A stretch of DNA of 64,000 nt from Paractinoplanes polyasparticus (GCF_019710575.1 NZ_JAHWFK010000004.1:248001-312000); one strand, 5' to 3'. Shown: positions 27,857-36,612, counted from the first letter of the stretch. A program made the numbers and translations. The notes: generated by a model not told the origin, from the letters alone.

Positions 27857-27967
27857 ACCGAATTCTCCTGTTTAAACGCCGAGCCTTGTCCCCCGTGAAC
27901 AAATAATACGGTTACTTTCACTTCGATTGGTCAGGAATCTACCCCCGCGACGTAGGACTCTTGTTAC

Positions 27968-29038
27968 GTGGCTGTTATCCGCAACCTTCGGTCCGGCGCC
28001 TGGCGTGTCGTCGAGCTGATCACGACGCCGGTGGTGCCCGCCGACTACCTCGACGTGATCGCTCCGCTGCGCAATGCCCAGGTGCTCCGCGCCAAGATCG
28101 ACGCGGTCCGCCCCGAGACGGAGAACAGCGTCACGCTGGTGCTCCGCCCGGGTCGCGGCTGGCGTACACACCGGCCCGGCCAGTACGTGCGCGTCGGCGT
28201 GGACGTCGACGGCGTCCGGTTGTGGCGCTCGTACTCCGTGACCAGTCCGCCCTCCCGCCGCGACGGCCGATTCACCGTGACCGTCAACGCGGTGCCCGAC
28301 GGCGTGGTCAGCACCCACCTGGTCCGCAGGGCCCGGCGCGGGATGATCGTGCACCTCGACGTGCCGGCGGGCGAATTCCTGCTGTGCGAGCCGCGGCCGG
28401 CCAAGGCCCTGTTCGTCACCGCGGGCAGCGGCATCACGCCGGTCATGGGCATGCTCCGCAGCGCGCTGCACGAGCTGTCCGACGTCGTCGTCGTGCACTC
28501 GGCGGGCACCCGCGAGGCCGTCGTCTTCGGCGACGAGCTGCGCGCCCTGGCCGCCGCGGGCCGGATCCGGCTGATCGAGCGGCACACCCGGGCCGACGGC
28601 CGGCTCAAACCGGCCGACCTCGACGAGCTGGTGCCCGACCTGTTCGAGCGGAAGACCTGGGCCTGCGGCCCCAACGACATGCTCGACGACCTCGAGACGC
28701 ACTGGGCCGACGCCGAGGCCGCCGACCGGCTGAGCACCGAGCGTTTCCGGCCCACGCTGATCAACAGCGGCGGGGGCGGCACGGTCACGTTCACCGGCTC
28801 AAGCACGGTCGTCGAGACCGACGGCTCCGAGCCGCTGCTCGACTCCGGTGAGGCGGCCGGCGTGCTCATGCCGTCGGGCTGCCGGATGGGCATCTGCTTC
28901 AGCTGCGTGCTCCCGCTGCGGGAGGGCGCCGTGCGCGACCTGCGCGACGGCCGGCTCACCGTCGCCGAACCGGGCGACAACATCCCCGTACAGACCTGCA
29001 TCTCGGCCGCCGCCGGCCCCTGCACGATCGACGCGTAA
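27968..29038 (+). CDS. FAD/2Fe-2S oxidoreductase, electron donor to the desaturase
   Basis: The 356-residue protein is a phthalate-dioxygenase-reductase-like flavoprotein with a C-terminal plant-type ferredoxin domain. The FAD-binding motif is RPGQYVRVGV then WRSYSVTSPP, the NAD-binding region is LFVTAGSGITPVMGML, and ACGPNDMLDD is the usual CGP motif. The [2Fe-2S] ligands are in PSGCRMGICFSCVLPL plus a later VQTCISA, giving C-X4-C-X2-C-X29-C-type spacing. It matches the mycobacterial Rv3230c type that feeds electrons to DesA3. The start is GTG at 27968. It ends 12 bases before the desaturase. Confidence 0.93.
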   Translation: MAVIRNLRSGAWRVVELITTPVVPADYLDVIAPLRNAQVLRAKIDAVRPETENSVTLVLRPGRGWRTHRPGQYVRVGVDVDGVRLWRSYSVTSPPSRRDGRFTVTVNAVPDGVVSTHLVRRARRGMIVHLDVPAGEFLLCEPRPAKALFVTAGSGITPVMGMLRSALHELSDVVVVHSAGTREAVVFGDELRALAAAGRIRLIERHTRADGRLKPADLDELVPDLFERKTWACGPNDMLDDLETHWADAEAADRLSTERFRPTLINSGGGGTVTFTGSSTVVETDGSEPLLDSGEAAGVLMPSGCRMGICFSCVLPLREGAVRDLRDGRLTVAEPGDNIPVQTCISAAAGPCTIDA

Positions 29039-29050
29039 AGAGGAACCTGC

Positions 29051-30286
29051 ATGACGACGATCCAGCGCAAGAAGTCGAACCCGATCGCCCACCTGACCCC
29101 CGAGGACATCGAGCGGATCGGCATCGAGCTCGACGCGATCCGCGACGAGGTCATGGGCAGCCGGGGCGAGAAGGACGCCGCGTACATCCGGCGGGTGATC
29201 GCGTGGCAGCGCGGGCTCGAACTCGGCAGCCGCGGGGTGCTGCTGTTCTCGATCTTCCCGCCGGCCTGGCTGGTCGGCACGGCCGGCCTGTCGGTGGCCA
29301 AGATCCTCGAGAACATGGAGATCGGCCACAACATCCTGCACGGCCAGTGGGACTGGATGCGCGACCCGAAGATCCACTCCACGAAGTGGGAGTGGGACCA
29401 CGCCTCCCCCGCCGAGCAGTGGAAGCACTCGCACAACGAGCTGCACCACACGTACACGAACGTGATCGGTCGCGACAACGACCTCGGCTACGGCATCATG
29501 CGCGTCGACGAGGACCAGAAGTGGCACCCGATGCACCTGGGCCAACCGTTCTACAACTTCGTCAACGCCCTGCTCTTCGAGTACGGCATCGCCGCGTACG
29601 ACCTGGAACTGGGCAAGAACCTGAAGACCAGGGAACGTCGCCGGGACCCGAAGTTCCGCGCCGCCCTCAAGGCCGTCCGCCGCAAGATCGGCAAGCAGGT
29701 GCTCAAGGACTACATCGTGCACCCGGCGCTGTCCGGCCCGTCGTTCCTCCACACGATCGCGGCCAACGCGACGGCCAACGTGATCCGCAACCTGTGGAGC
29801 CACTCGGTCATCATGTGCGGCCACTTCCCGAACGGCGTCGAGACGTTCGAGAAGACCTCCATCGAGGGCGAGACGCGCGGCGAGTGGTACCTGCGCCAGA
29901 TGCTCGGATCGGCCAACATCAGCGGCAGCCCGGCCATGCACCTGATGACCGGCAACCTGTCCCACCAGATCGAGCACCACCTGTTCCCGGACATGCCGAG
30001 CAACCGCTACAAGGAGATCGCACCCAAGATCCAAGACCTTTTCCAGCGGTACGGGCTCTCGTACACCAGCGGCCCGCTGCCGAAACAGGTCGCGTCGGCC
30101 TGGTACAAGGTCTTCCGCCTCTCGCTGCCCAACCGGGGCGAGGCCGCTGTCCGCCGCCCGGTGGAAAAGAAGGCCCCCGCCGTCTCGACCCGCTGGCGTC
30201 GCGCCCAGCCTCAGGCGCCCGCGTCGGCCCACCTGGGGTCGGCCGGTCTGGGCACGCCGACGCCGGTCGCCCTCAGCGCCGAGTAG
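29051..30286 (+). CDS. membrane fatty acyl desaturase (DesA3-like)
   Basis: The 411-residue integral membrane enzyme introduces a cis double bond into acyl chains, probably stearoyl-CoA at position 9 as in DesA3. The three His boxes are visible: GHNILHGQWDW (near 95), HNELHHTYTN (near 132) and HQIEHHLFP (near 307). Two hydrophobic pairs (about 60-85 and 230-260) flank them. The preceding oxidoreductase supplies electrons, and a ribosome site AAAGAGG lies before the ATG. The last 26 codons overlap the 3' end of the convergent DUF218 gene by 76 bases, an unusually deep tail-to-tail overlap. Confidence 0.95.
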   Translation: MTTIQRKKSNPIAHLTPEDIERIGIELDAIRDEVMGSRGEKDAAYIRRVIAWQRGLELGSRGVLLFSIFPPAWLVGTAGLSVAKILENMEIGHNILHGQWDWMRDPKIHSTKWEWDHASPAEQWKHSHNELHHTYTNVIGRDNDLGYGIMRVDEDQKWHPMHLGQPFYNFVNALLFEYGIAAYDLELGKNLKTRERRRDPKFRAALKAVRRKIGKQVLKDYIVHPALSGPSFLHTIAANATANVIRNLWSHSVIMCGHFPNGVETFEKTSIEGETRGEWYLRQMLGSANISGSPAMHLMTGNLSHQIEHHLFPDMPSNRYKEIAPKIQDLFQRYGLSYTSGPLPKQVASAWYKVFRLSLPNRGEAAVRRPVEKKAPAVSTRWRRAQPQAPASAHLGSAGLGTPTPVALSAE

Positions 30287-30996
30287 GCCCGCGTCACCTC
30301 GTCCGGCACGTCGACCCGGGCGATGAACCCCCGGCCCGACGGCCCGTATCCCTGCGGGCCGTCGGTGAGCCGCGGGATCTCCCCCATGAGCAGCGACAGA
30401 TACCGCTCAGGGGCCCACATCCCGGCCGGCGCGTCGACAACGCGCAGCTCGTCATCGACGTGGGTCCGGTGAGCGGCGAAGTTGACGACGCGCGTTCCCG
30501 GGGCCAGCAACCGGAACCCGGCGTCCATGCGCCGTTGCATGGACGCGTCCTGAATGATCAGGATCCGCTCGTGCGGCACGGCCCGCAGCAGATCCAGGGC
30601 TTCCCGTACGTTGCTCCCGCAGTTGGTCGACTCGTGCCCCAGCAGATCGACGCTCAGGTCGTACCGCTCCCGCAGATACCGCGCGAAGAGCGACGCCTCG
30701 GTCAGCCCGTCGACGTCCGACCACCCCATCTGCAGGCGCATGGCCTCCCGCAGCGCATCGGTGGAATGCCCCTGCGCACCCACGATCATCCCCCGCGGCG
30801 CCGCCCCGTCCGCCAGCGCCCGCGCGAAGACATCCCCACCGGCCAGGATGCTGCCCCCGAAAAGCACGGCGACATCAGCCACCCCGGCGCGCGGAACCTC
30901 GACATCGCGCAACGCACAGAAATCCACGAGCGTGTTCACGTGCCCCGCGAGGTATTCGGTGGCCCCGCCGGCCGCGCCCCGGTAAAAACTGCTCAT
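30211..30996 (-). CDS. DUF218/YdcF-like protein
   Basis: The 261-residue protein resembles the YdcF/SanA/ElyC fold: DVAVLFGGSILAGGDVFARA near residue 45, GHSTDALREAMRL, LLGHESTNCGSNVREALDLL (the conserved E-S-T-N/R motif) and RILIIQDASMQRRM. YdcF binds S-adenosylmethionine and other members act in envelope biogenesis; here there is no membrane segment, so a cytosolic nucleotide-binding role is more likely. The ATG at 30994-30996 shares two bases with the ATG of the divergent RNA ligase. The 3' end overlaps the desaturase gene. Both ends are therefore buried in neighbouring genes. Confidence 0.8.
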   Translation of the reverse strand: MSSFYRGAAGGATEYLAGHVNTLVDFCALRDVEVPRAGVADVAVLFGGSILAGGDVFARALADGAAPRGMIVGAQGHSTDALREAMRLQMGWSDVDGLTEASLFARYLRERYDLSVDLLGHESTNCGSNVREALDLLRAVPHERILIIQDASMQRRMDAGFRLLAPGTRVVNFAAHRTHVDDELRVVDAPAGMWAPERYLSLLMGEIPRLTDGPQGYGPSGRGFIARVDVPDEVTRAYSALRATGVGVPRPADPRWADAGA

Positions 30997-31777
30997 GGTC
31001 AGCAAGTATCCCCGGACGCCGCACCTGGCCGGCTCACGCCTGCAGCCGGGCGACGAGGATCTGTCGCAGACCCCGTTCGCCGCGCTGGCGGGCCGGCACC
31101 TCGTCGTCGAGGAGAAGCTGGACGGGGCCAACGCAGCGATCAGCTTCACCGGCGACGGCGAGCTGCGCCTGCAGTCGCGGGGGCACTATCTGGCCGGCGG
31201 TCCGCGGGAGCGTCAGTTCTCGCCGTTCAAGTCGTGGGCGAACCTGGTCGCGCCGGTCCTGTGGCCGGTTCTCGGCGCGCGGTTCGTGCTCTACGGCGAA
31301 TGGCTGTACGCCAAGCACACGGTCTTCTACGACGCGCTGCCCCACTACTTCTGCGAGTTCGACATCCTCGACCGGCAATCCGGCGCGTTCCTGGACACCC
31401 CGGCCCGGCACGCGATGCTGGCGGGTACCCCGGTGGTCAGCGTGCCCGTGCTGCGCACCGGAACCTTCGCCACGCTCGGGCAGCTGACGGGCCTGGTCGC
31501 GGCGTCGACCGTACGGACCCCGGCCTGGCGCGAGGCTTTGCGCGGGGCGGCGGCGAAGGCGGGAACCGACCCCGATCGCGCCCTCGCCGAGAGCGACTCC
31601 GGCGACGAGATGGAGGGCCTGTACGTCAAGGACGAGTCGGGCGGCCGGGTGAACGGCCGCTACAAGTGGGTACGGGCCGGATTCTCGCAGGCTGTTCTGG
31701 ATTCCGGCTCGCACTGGGCGGACCGGCCGATCGTGCCCAACGGGCTGGCGGACCCGGCGGTGATGTATGCGATCTGA
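30995..31777 (+). CDS. RNA ligase family protein (ATP-dependent, Rnl-like)
   Basis: The 260-residue protein carries the nucleotidyltransferase motifs of ATP-dependent RNA ligases: motif I VVEEKLDGANAAI with the AMP-accepting Lys, motif III region VLYGEWLYAKH, motif IIIa FCEFDILDR, motif IV MEGLYVKDE and motif V GRYKWVR. These enzymes seal 5'-phosphate to 3'-hydroxyl ends in RNA. The opening VSKYPRTPHLAGS is the family norm, which supports the ATG at 30995 even though it overlaps the divergent gene's start and lacks a clear ribosome site. The stop overlaps the next gene by 11 bases. Together they form an end-healing and sealing cassette. Confidence 0.9.
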   Translation: MVSKYPRTPHLAGSRLQPGDEDLSQTPFAALAGRHLVVEEKLDGANAAISFTGDGELRLQSRGHYLAGGPRERQFSPFKSWANLVAPVLWPVLGARFVLYGEWLYAKHTVFYDALPHYFCEFDILDRQSGAFLDTPARHAMLAGTPVVSVPVLRTGTFATLGQLTGLVAASTVRTPAWREALRGAAAKAGTDPDRALAESDSGDEMEGLYVKDESGGRVNGRYKWVRAGFSQAVLDSGSHWADRPIVPNGLADPAVMYAI

Positions 31778-32894
31778 CTGGACCGTCTTCGCCGGGCTGT
31801 GCCCGGCCGCTCCGTCCTGGATCGTGCCGTGGTCCCGGATCGAGCAGGAATTCGACTGGATCCGGCGCCTGCGTGACGTACCGCAGGACGCGGTGCATCA
31901 CGGCGAAGGCGATGTGGCCACCCACACCCGGATGGCGGCCGAAGCCTTGGCCGCGCAGCCCGCCTGGCGCGAGTTGCCACCGGCCGAGCGGGTGCGGCTG
32001 TTCGCGGCGGTGCTGCTGCACGACGTGGCCAAACCGGACTGCACCCGGACCGATGACGACGGCCGGATCACCGCGCACGGCCACTCCCGCCGGGGCGACC
32101 TGGCCGTACGCCGGATCCTGTGGGAGCTGGACGCTCCGCGCCCGTGGCGCGAGCACGTGGCCGCGCTGGTCCGCCACCACCAGGTGCCGTTCTGGGCCCT
32201 GGAACGGCCGGACCTGGAGCAGATCGTGCTGCGGGTGAGCCTGCTGGCCCGCAACCGCGACCTGGCCATGCTCGCCGACGCCGACATCACCGGCCGGATC
32301 TGCGGCGACCGGCACGAGGTGCTCGAGAACATCGACCTGTTCCGCGAGTACTGCGCCGACCTCGGCGTGCTCGACGAGCCGTGGCCGTTCCCCTCGGACC
32401 ACGCCCGCTTCCAGTACTTCCGCACCGAGGGCCGCGATCCGCGCTACGCCGCCTACGACGACACCCGCCTCACCATGACGGTCCTGTCCGGCCTGCCCGG
32501 CGCCGGCAAGGACACCTGGGCCGCGGCCCACGCCGACCACCAACCGGTGATCAGCCTGGACGCGATCCGCGCCCGCCTGGGCATCAAGCCGACCGACGGC
32601 CAGCGCGCCGTGGCCGCAGCCGCCCACGAAGAGGCCCGCGAACATCTGCGAGCCCGCCGTGACTTCATCTGGAACGCCACCAACATCTCGCGACAGCACC
32701 GCGATCTGTGCATCAGCCTGGCCGCGGCCTACCACGCCCGGGTGAAGATCGTCGCGCTGGAAGTTCCACCAGCGACCCTGCGACGCCACAACACGGCCCG
32801 CCCGGCGCCGGTGCCGGAGGCGGTCATCGACCGCCTGATCGGCAAGTGGGAGTCCCCGGACCTGACCGAGGCCCACGTCGTCCACCTTCCGTGA
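31767..32894 (+). CDS. HD-domain phosphohydrolase / P-loop polynucleotide kinase fusion (HD-Pnk-like)
   Basis: The 375-residue protein has an N-terminal HD domain: HHGEGDVATHTRMAAE, AAVLLHDVAKPDCT (HD metal pair near 88), HGHSRRGD and LVRHHQVPFW. The C-terminal P-loop kinase has Walker A LSGLPGAGKDTWAA near residue 243, ISLDAIRARLG and DFIWNATNISRQHR, as in polynucleotide kinases of the AAA_33 type. The domain order matches the Runella HD-Pnk enzyme, in which the HD part removes 2',3'-cyclic or 3' phosphates and the kinase phosphorylates 5'-OH ends. The 11-base overlap with the RNA ligase gene indicates coupled production. It probably repairs RNA cut by a ribotoxin; the target is unknown. Confidence 0.88.
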   Translation: MRSDWTVFAGLCPAAPSWIVPWSRIEQEFDWIRRLRDVPQDAVHHGEGDVATHTRMAAEALAAQPAWRELPPAERVRLFAAVLLHDVAKPDCTRTDDDGRITAHGHSRRGDLAVRRILWELDAPRPWREHVAALVRHHQVPFWALERPDLEQIVLRVSLLARNRDLAMLADADITGRICGDRHEVLENIDLFREYCADLGVLDEPWPFPSDHARFQYFRTEGRDPRYAAYDDTRLTMTVLSGLPGAGKDTWAAAHADHQPVISLDAIRARLGIKPTDGQRAVAAAAHEEAREHLRARRDFIWNATNISRQHRDLCISLAAAYHARVKIVALEVPPATLRRHNTARPAPVPEAVIDRLIGKWESPDLTEAHVVHLP

Positions 32895-32898
32895 ACCG

Positions 32899-32937
32899 CC
32901 GGCGGCCACCAGCGCGGGTTGCGCTGGTGGCCGCCGG
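32899..32937. terminator. bidirectional stem-loop terminator
   Basis: A perfect 17-bp stem (CCGGCGGCCACCAGCGC at 32899-32915, complement at 32921-32937) with a 5-base loop GGGTT lies between the convergent HD-Pnk and beta-helix protein genes. It is the strongest hairpin in the window. Confidence 0.85.
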
Positions 32938-32967
32938 ACTCACGTCGGTGTTGCGCTCAGATCAGCT

Positions 32968-35223
32968 TCAGGGGTAGGCCACGACGTTGCGCGGGGTGGT
33001 GTTGCCGGCGGGGTTGGGGACGGAGCCGCCGGTGTCGTTGACGACGTTGGCGATGGTGCCGACGTCGCCGAGGGAGACGGTCAGGACACTGCGGAGCCGG
33101 ACGCCGGAGCGGTTGGGCACCTCGAAGGCCCGGTCCACGCGGACACTGGGGTTCACGTTGAAGTAGGCGTACGAGCCACCGCCCCAGAGTTCGTGGTCGG
33201 TGACGCTGTCGGCGACCTTGTAGGCGGCGTAGCCGTTGCCGCGGGGCCCGATCCAGGCTGCCTGGTTGGGTACGTCGTACGGCTTCTCGTTCTGGAAGAA
33301 GATCGTCTTGCCGCGGTTGCCGTTCCAGATCACTTCGTACTTCTGGTAGTGCTCGACGAACAGGCCGGTGGCGAGAACGTCGTCGCCGTTCACGACGAGG
33401 CCGGTGTCACCGGTGTTGACCGTCCAGCCGGTGGGTGCGCCGCCGTGGTCGGCACGCCAGGCCCAGATGTGGTCGATGATCGTGTCGTCGCTGTGCACGG
33501 CGAGGGTGGTGGTGGCCTTGCCCTGAACGCTGCTGCCGATGCGGAAGAAGACGTCCTGCAGGCTGATCGGATTGGCGGCGTGGTCGGTGTGGACGCCGGC
33601 CCGTCCGACGCTCATCAGCGTCGGGCTGTTGGTCGTGCCGGCGTCGAAGGTCAGGCCACTGACCTTGACGCCGTCGACGTCGGCGACGTTCAGGGCCTCG
33701 ACCCCGCCCGTCGGGATCAGGGTCGGGAAGCCGATGCCGGTGACCACGGTGTTGGCCCGGGTGACCCGGATGGTCTCGTTGACCGAGTACGTGCCGGGGG
33801 TGAAGAACAGGTTCAGGCCCTGAGCCAGGGCGGAGTTGATCCGGGCCGCGCTGTCGCCGGGCTTGGCGACGTAGAACTCCCGCATCGGGATCGAGGTGCC
33901 GGCGGTGTTCGGCCAGTTGGCGCCGGCGGAATTGCGTCGCAGGGCGGGCACGAACACGCGGTATAGACCCGCGCTGTCGACGTACAGGTAGGGCTTCTCC
34001 CGGGTGACCGGGGTGGTGGCCAGGGTGGTGTGGGGCGGGTTCGGGAACGCGTTGGCCGGTGCGCCCTGGACGCCCGAGTAGACCATGTTCCAGACGCCGC
34101 CGTCCCAGCGCGCGATCCGGCTGTCACGGGTGTACCACTGCTGCTGCGAGCCGGAGGACACGACGCCGTCGACCACGGAGTCGGCCAGGTAGCCGCCGCT
34201 GGAGTAGCCCTGCCCGTTGTCCTGGTTCGACGGTGCCAGGGTCAGGTTGCCCTTGATGTGCACCCGGCGCATCGGCGCGGCCTGGGAGACGGCCCACCGG
34301 TTGGTCCCGCCCTCGGGCACGATCGACAGGTTCTCCATGCTGCGCCAGAAGTTCTGGGTCGCGTTGCTCTCGTCGCCGTAGTTCCACCCGGAGTCGACGT
34401 TGACCGCGCCGTTGATCGTCACGTCGTCGGGGTTGAGGCCGAGACCGGCCACGGTGGTGTAGAAGCCGATGTTGGCCCACACCCGCCCGTACGAGCCGGG
34501 CTTGAAGAGGAAGACGTGGCGCTGGCTTCCGAACTGCGCGGTCGGGCTGCGCAGCTGCGCGTTGAACGCCGAGTCCACCGCCGACTGGATGGTCGCCGCC
34601 GGCGTGGACGGCTCGAAGATCCGCACGTTCGGGCCCAGGTCCGGGGTGTCGGACGTCGGCAGAGCCGGTCCGGTCGGGGTCGGCGTGGGAGTCGTGGGCC
34701 CGGAGCCGTTGGCGAAGACCTGGAACTCCCAGAGCGAGTAGCCGTACGGGGTGGCCCGCGTGGTGCCGTTCATCCGCACGTACCGGCCGCTGCCGGTGGC
34801 GTTCAGGGTCTGCACGCCGGCCTGGCCCGCCGTGACCGGCGTGATGTTGGTCCAGGAGGTGCCGTTGGCCGAGGTCTGGATGGTGAACGCCGAGGCGTAC
34901 GCGGCCTCCCAGTTCAGCACGACCTGGCTGATCGTCTGGGTGCTGCCGAGGTCGACCTGCAGCCACTGCGGATCGGCGAAGGTGCTGGACCAGCGGGTCC
35001 CGGCGTTACCGTCGACCGCAGCGGCCGCGCTGAAGGCAGCGCTCTCGACGGACGACGCGGTGGCCGGCTTGCCCTGAGACACCGGGAGTTCCGCGGCGCT
35101 GGCATTGGTGGCGACCGAGGCGACGGTGATGCCGAGAGCTGTGGCGAGGACCGCGCTCAGCGCGACCAGTCCGTGGCGTCGGCGTGTCTGCGGCGGTGGG
35201 GATGTCAGTGTCGGGGATGTCAT
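32968..35223 (-). CDS. secreted discoidin (F5/8 type C, CBM32-like) and beta-helix protein
   Basis: The 751-residue exported protein has a signal region (about 15-44, VALSAVLATALGITVASVA, cut near NASA-AE). An F5/8 type C domain (about 45-175) contains DGNAGTRWSSTFADPQWLQV and ATPYGYSLWEFQVF, and a short Pro/Thr linker follows. A long domain (about 200-751) is rich in Asn, Gly and short beta-strands with HIKGNLTLAP, VNETIRVTRANTVVTGIGFP and TIIDHIWAWRADHGG, consistent with a right-handed parallel beta-helix as in GH55 or pectate-lyase-like proteins. It probably binds or cleaves a polysaccharide. Homologues I recall carry a misleading adenylyl cyclase label. The ATG at 35221-35223 is chosen because a signal peptide follows; two LacI-type operators lie upstream. 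Confidence 0.82.
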   Translation of the reverse strand: MTSPTLTSPPPQTRRRHGLVALSAVLATALGITVASVATNASAAELPVSQGKPATASSVESAAFSAAAAVDGNAGTRWSSTFADPQWLQVDLGSTQTISQVVLNWEAAYASAFTIQTSANGTSWTNITPVTAGQAGVQTLNATGSGRYVRMNGTTRATPYGYSLWEFQVFANGSGPTTPTPTPTGPALPTSDTPDLGPNVRIFEPSTPAATIQSAVDSAFNAQLRSPTAQFGSQRHVFLFKPGSYGRVWANIGFYTTVAGLGLNPDDVTINGAVNVDSGWNYGDESNATQNFWRSMENLSIVPEGGTNRWAVSQAAPMRRVHIKGNLTLAPSNQDNGQGYSSGGYLADSVVDGVVSSGSQQQWYTRDSRIARWDGGVWNMVYSGVQGAPANAFPNPPHTTLATTPVTREKPYLYVDSAGLYRVFVPALRRNSAGANWPNTAGTSIPMREFYVAKPGDSAARINSALAQGLNLFFTPGTYSVNETIRVTRANTVVTGIGFPTLIPTGGVEALNVADVDGVKVSGLTFDAGTTNSPTLMSVGRAGVHTDHAANPISLQDVFFRIGSSVQGKATTTLAVHSDDTIIDHIWAWRADHGGAPTGWTVNTGDTGLVVNGDDVLATGLFVEHYQKYEVIWNGNRGKTIFFQNEKPYDVPNQAAWIGPRGNGYAAYKVADSVTDHELWGGGSYAYFNVNPSVRVDRAFEVPNRSGVRLRSVLTVSLGDVGTIANVVNDTGGSVPNPAGNTTPRNVVAYP

Positions 35224-35302
35224 GTGCCTGCCTTTGTCGGGCGGTTGCCGCGCGTCCGTTGGGGACGGACGCACGGCGAAACGGGGATGACCGTGCGGCG
35301 CT

Positions 35303-35318
35303 GAGGAAGCGCTTTCTC
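35303..35318. promoter_or_regulatory. LacI-type operator (proximal)
   Basis: GAGGAAGC/GCTTTCTC is an interrupted-free palindrome with a central CG, 7 of 8 positions symmetric. It lies 80 bases upstream of the beta-helix protein start. The GGAAGCGCTTCC core is the kind bound by LacI/GalR-family sugar regulators in actinomycetes. No LacI gene is in the window. Confidence 0.65.
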
Positions 35319-35433
35319 GGCGATTGTTACTTCGCCGTAACGACGAGTCAAGAACTCGGCAACAACTGGCCGGCAACCGTGCCCTTCTATGCCGTTGCCC
35401 GTCACAACCGCGTGCTCCGCTGAAGGAAAATAA

Positions 35434-35449
35434 GAGGAAGCGCTTCCCA
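35434..35449. promoter_or_regulatory. LacI-type operator (distal)
   Basis: GAGGAAGC/GCTTCCCA repeats the core of the proximal site 131 bases further upstream. Two sites allow looping or control of both the beta-helix gene and the rightward transcript. The rest of 35224-35556 contains no supported gene. Confidence 0.62.
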
Positions 35450-35556
35450 GAAAAGTGTTATCCGGCGCATTAAGTCTGGTTTGCAGTGACCCGGGCGAAC
35501 CTGACAGCGGTCGATGACCGAAGGTCCGCCCCCGCTGTCCGTGGTGAGATGGACCG

Positions 35557-35964
35557 GTGTCCGACTATCCCGAACTGATGCACACCGCGCTCGACGCCAC
35601 CGACGTCCGCGGGCTGGCCGAGTTCTACCGCGAGCTGCTGGGCGCCGAGTACCGGCCGGGCGACGAGACTCCCGAGGACGGCGAGGACTGGCTCGTGCTG
35701 GTCGACGAGCACGGCCGCCGGGTGCTCGCGTTCCAGCGCGTGCCGGTGCTCGACCGGCCGACCTGGCCCAGCCACGACGTCCCCAAGCAGATGCACCTCG
35801 ACTTCCGCGTGCCGACGGCCGGCGAACTGGAACGGCACCGCCGGCGGGCGGAAGAGCTGGGCGCGACCCTCCTGTACGACCGCACCGACGACAAGGAGGA
35901 GCCGCTGTACGTCCTGGCCGACCCGGCGGGCCACCCCTTCTGTCTCCTCGTGGGGGCTGAATGA
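35557..35964 (+). CDS. VOC (glyoxalase/bleomycin-resistance fold) family protein
   Basis: The 135-residue protein opens MHTALDATDVRGLAEFYREL after a short lead, continues with QMHLDFRVPTAGELERHRRR and ends YVLADPAGHPFCLLV. These are the two betaalphabeta-beta-beta modules of the vicinal-oxygen-chelate fold with metal-ligand positions at H, H and C/E-like sites. Function within the superfamily is not predictable; many act as dioxygenases, epimerases or drug-binding proteins. The GTG at 35557 is taken as start (VSDYPELMHTAL). It is immediately followed by the truncated chemoreceptor frame. Confidence 0.82.
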   Translation: MSDYPELMHTALDATDVRGLAEFYRELLGAEYRPGDETPEDGEDWLVLVDEHGRRVLAFQRVPVLDRPTWPSHDVPKQMHLDFRVPTAGELERHRRRAEELGATLLYDRTDDKEEPLYVLADPAGHPFCLLVGAE

Positions 35965-36024
35965 CGCCGGTTTCGCGCCGGTGGCGGCTGGTTCGGTAAC
36001 CTGCCGGTCGGCGCCAAGATCACC

Positions 36025-36612
36025 ATGGCGTTGTCGGTCACGGTGATCGCGGGTCTGATCGTGGCCGGCATCGGGCTCCGCGGCATGAGCCAGGCGGATC
36101 ACAACGCCGAGGCCATCTACGAGGAGAACCCGAAACCGACGGCGGTCCTGGCCAGCGCGCAGGGTTCGTTCGACGACGAGCTGTTCAACCTCGCCATCAT
36201 GAACGTCACCGGCACCGCCGCCGGCACCGAGCAGGCGCGACAGGAAGCGCTCGCGGCCGCCGACCTGATCGCCACGGGTTTGAAAGGCTACGTGGACCTG
36301 GGCCTCGCCCCGGAACAGGAGGAGCCCGTCGCCCGGCTCCAGGACGGGCTGGCCGCCTTCGCGAAGGTCCGCGACGGACAGCTCATTCCCGCCGCGGCCG
36401 CGGGCAACACCGCCGCCTTCGCGAGGGCCTACACGAACAACGCCGTCCCGCTGGTCGACCAGGTCAACGACGCCCTCGACGCGCTGTCGGCGTTCGAACA
36501 GGCCAGCGCCGCCCGAGCCGCCCACGACACTCACGCCGGCTACGTTTCGAGCCGGCTGCTCATGCTGAGCGCCGTGGCCGTCGGGACGGGGCTCGCCGCG
36601 CTGCTCGGCTAA
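36025..36612 (+). pseudogene. truncated methyl-accepting chemotaxis protein (4HB_MCP sensor part only)
   Basis: The frame encodes 195 residues: a membrane helix (MALSVTVIAGLIVAGIGLRG), a helical periplasmic-type domain of about 140 residues (NAEAIYEENPKPTAVLASAQ and ALSAFEQASAARAAHDTHAG), and a second helix SRLLMLSAVAVGTGLAALLG that ends in TAA. The HAMP and methyl-accepting domains that should follow are absent. Upstream the frame is open back to the VOC stop with no better start codon, and the cytosolic N-terminal residues appear as a remnant (WFGNLPVGAKIT). Both ends therefore look clipped. It might still produce a small membrane protein, but a chemoreceptor is excluded. Confidence 0.75.

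Noticed and set aside
29203..32238. 1011-residue plus-strand frame across the desaturase, DUF218 and RNA ligase genes
   Set aside because: Composition is Arg/Gly/Pro/His-rich with no domain, and it conflicts with four recognisable genes.
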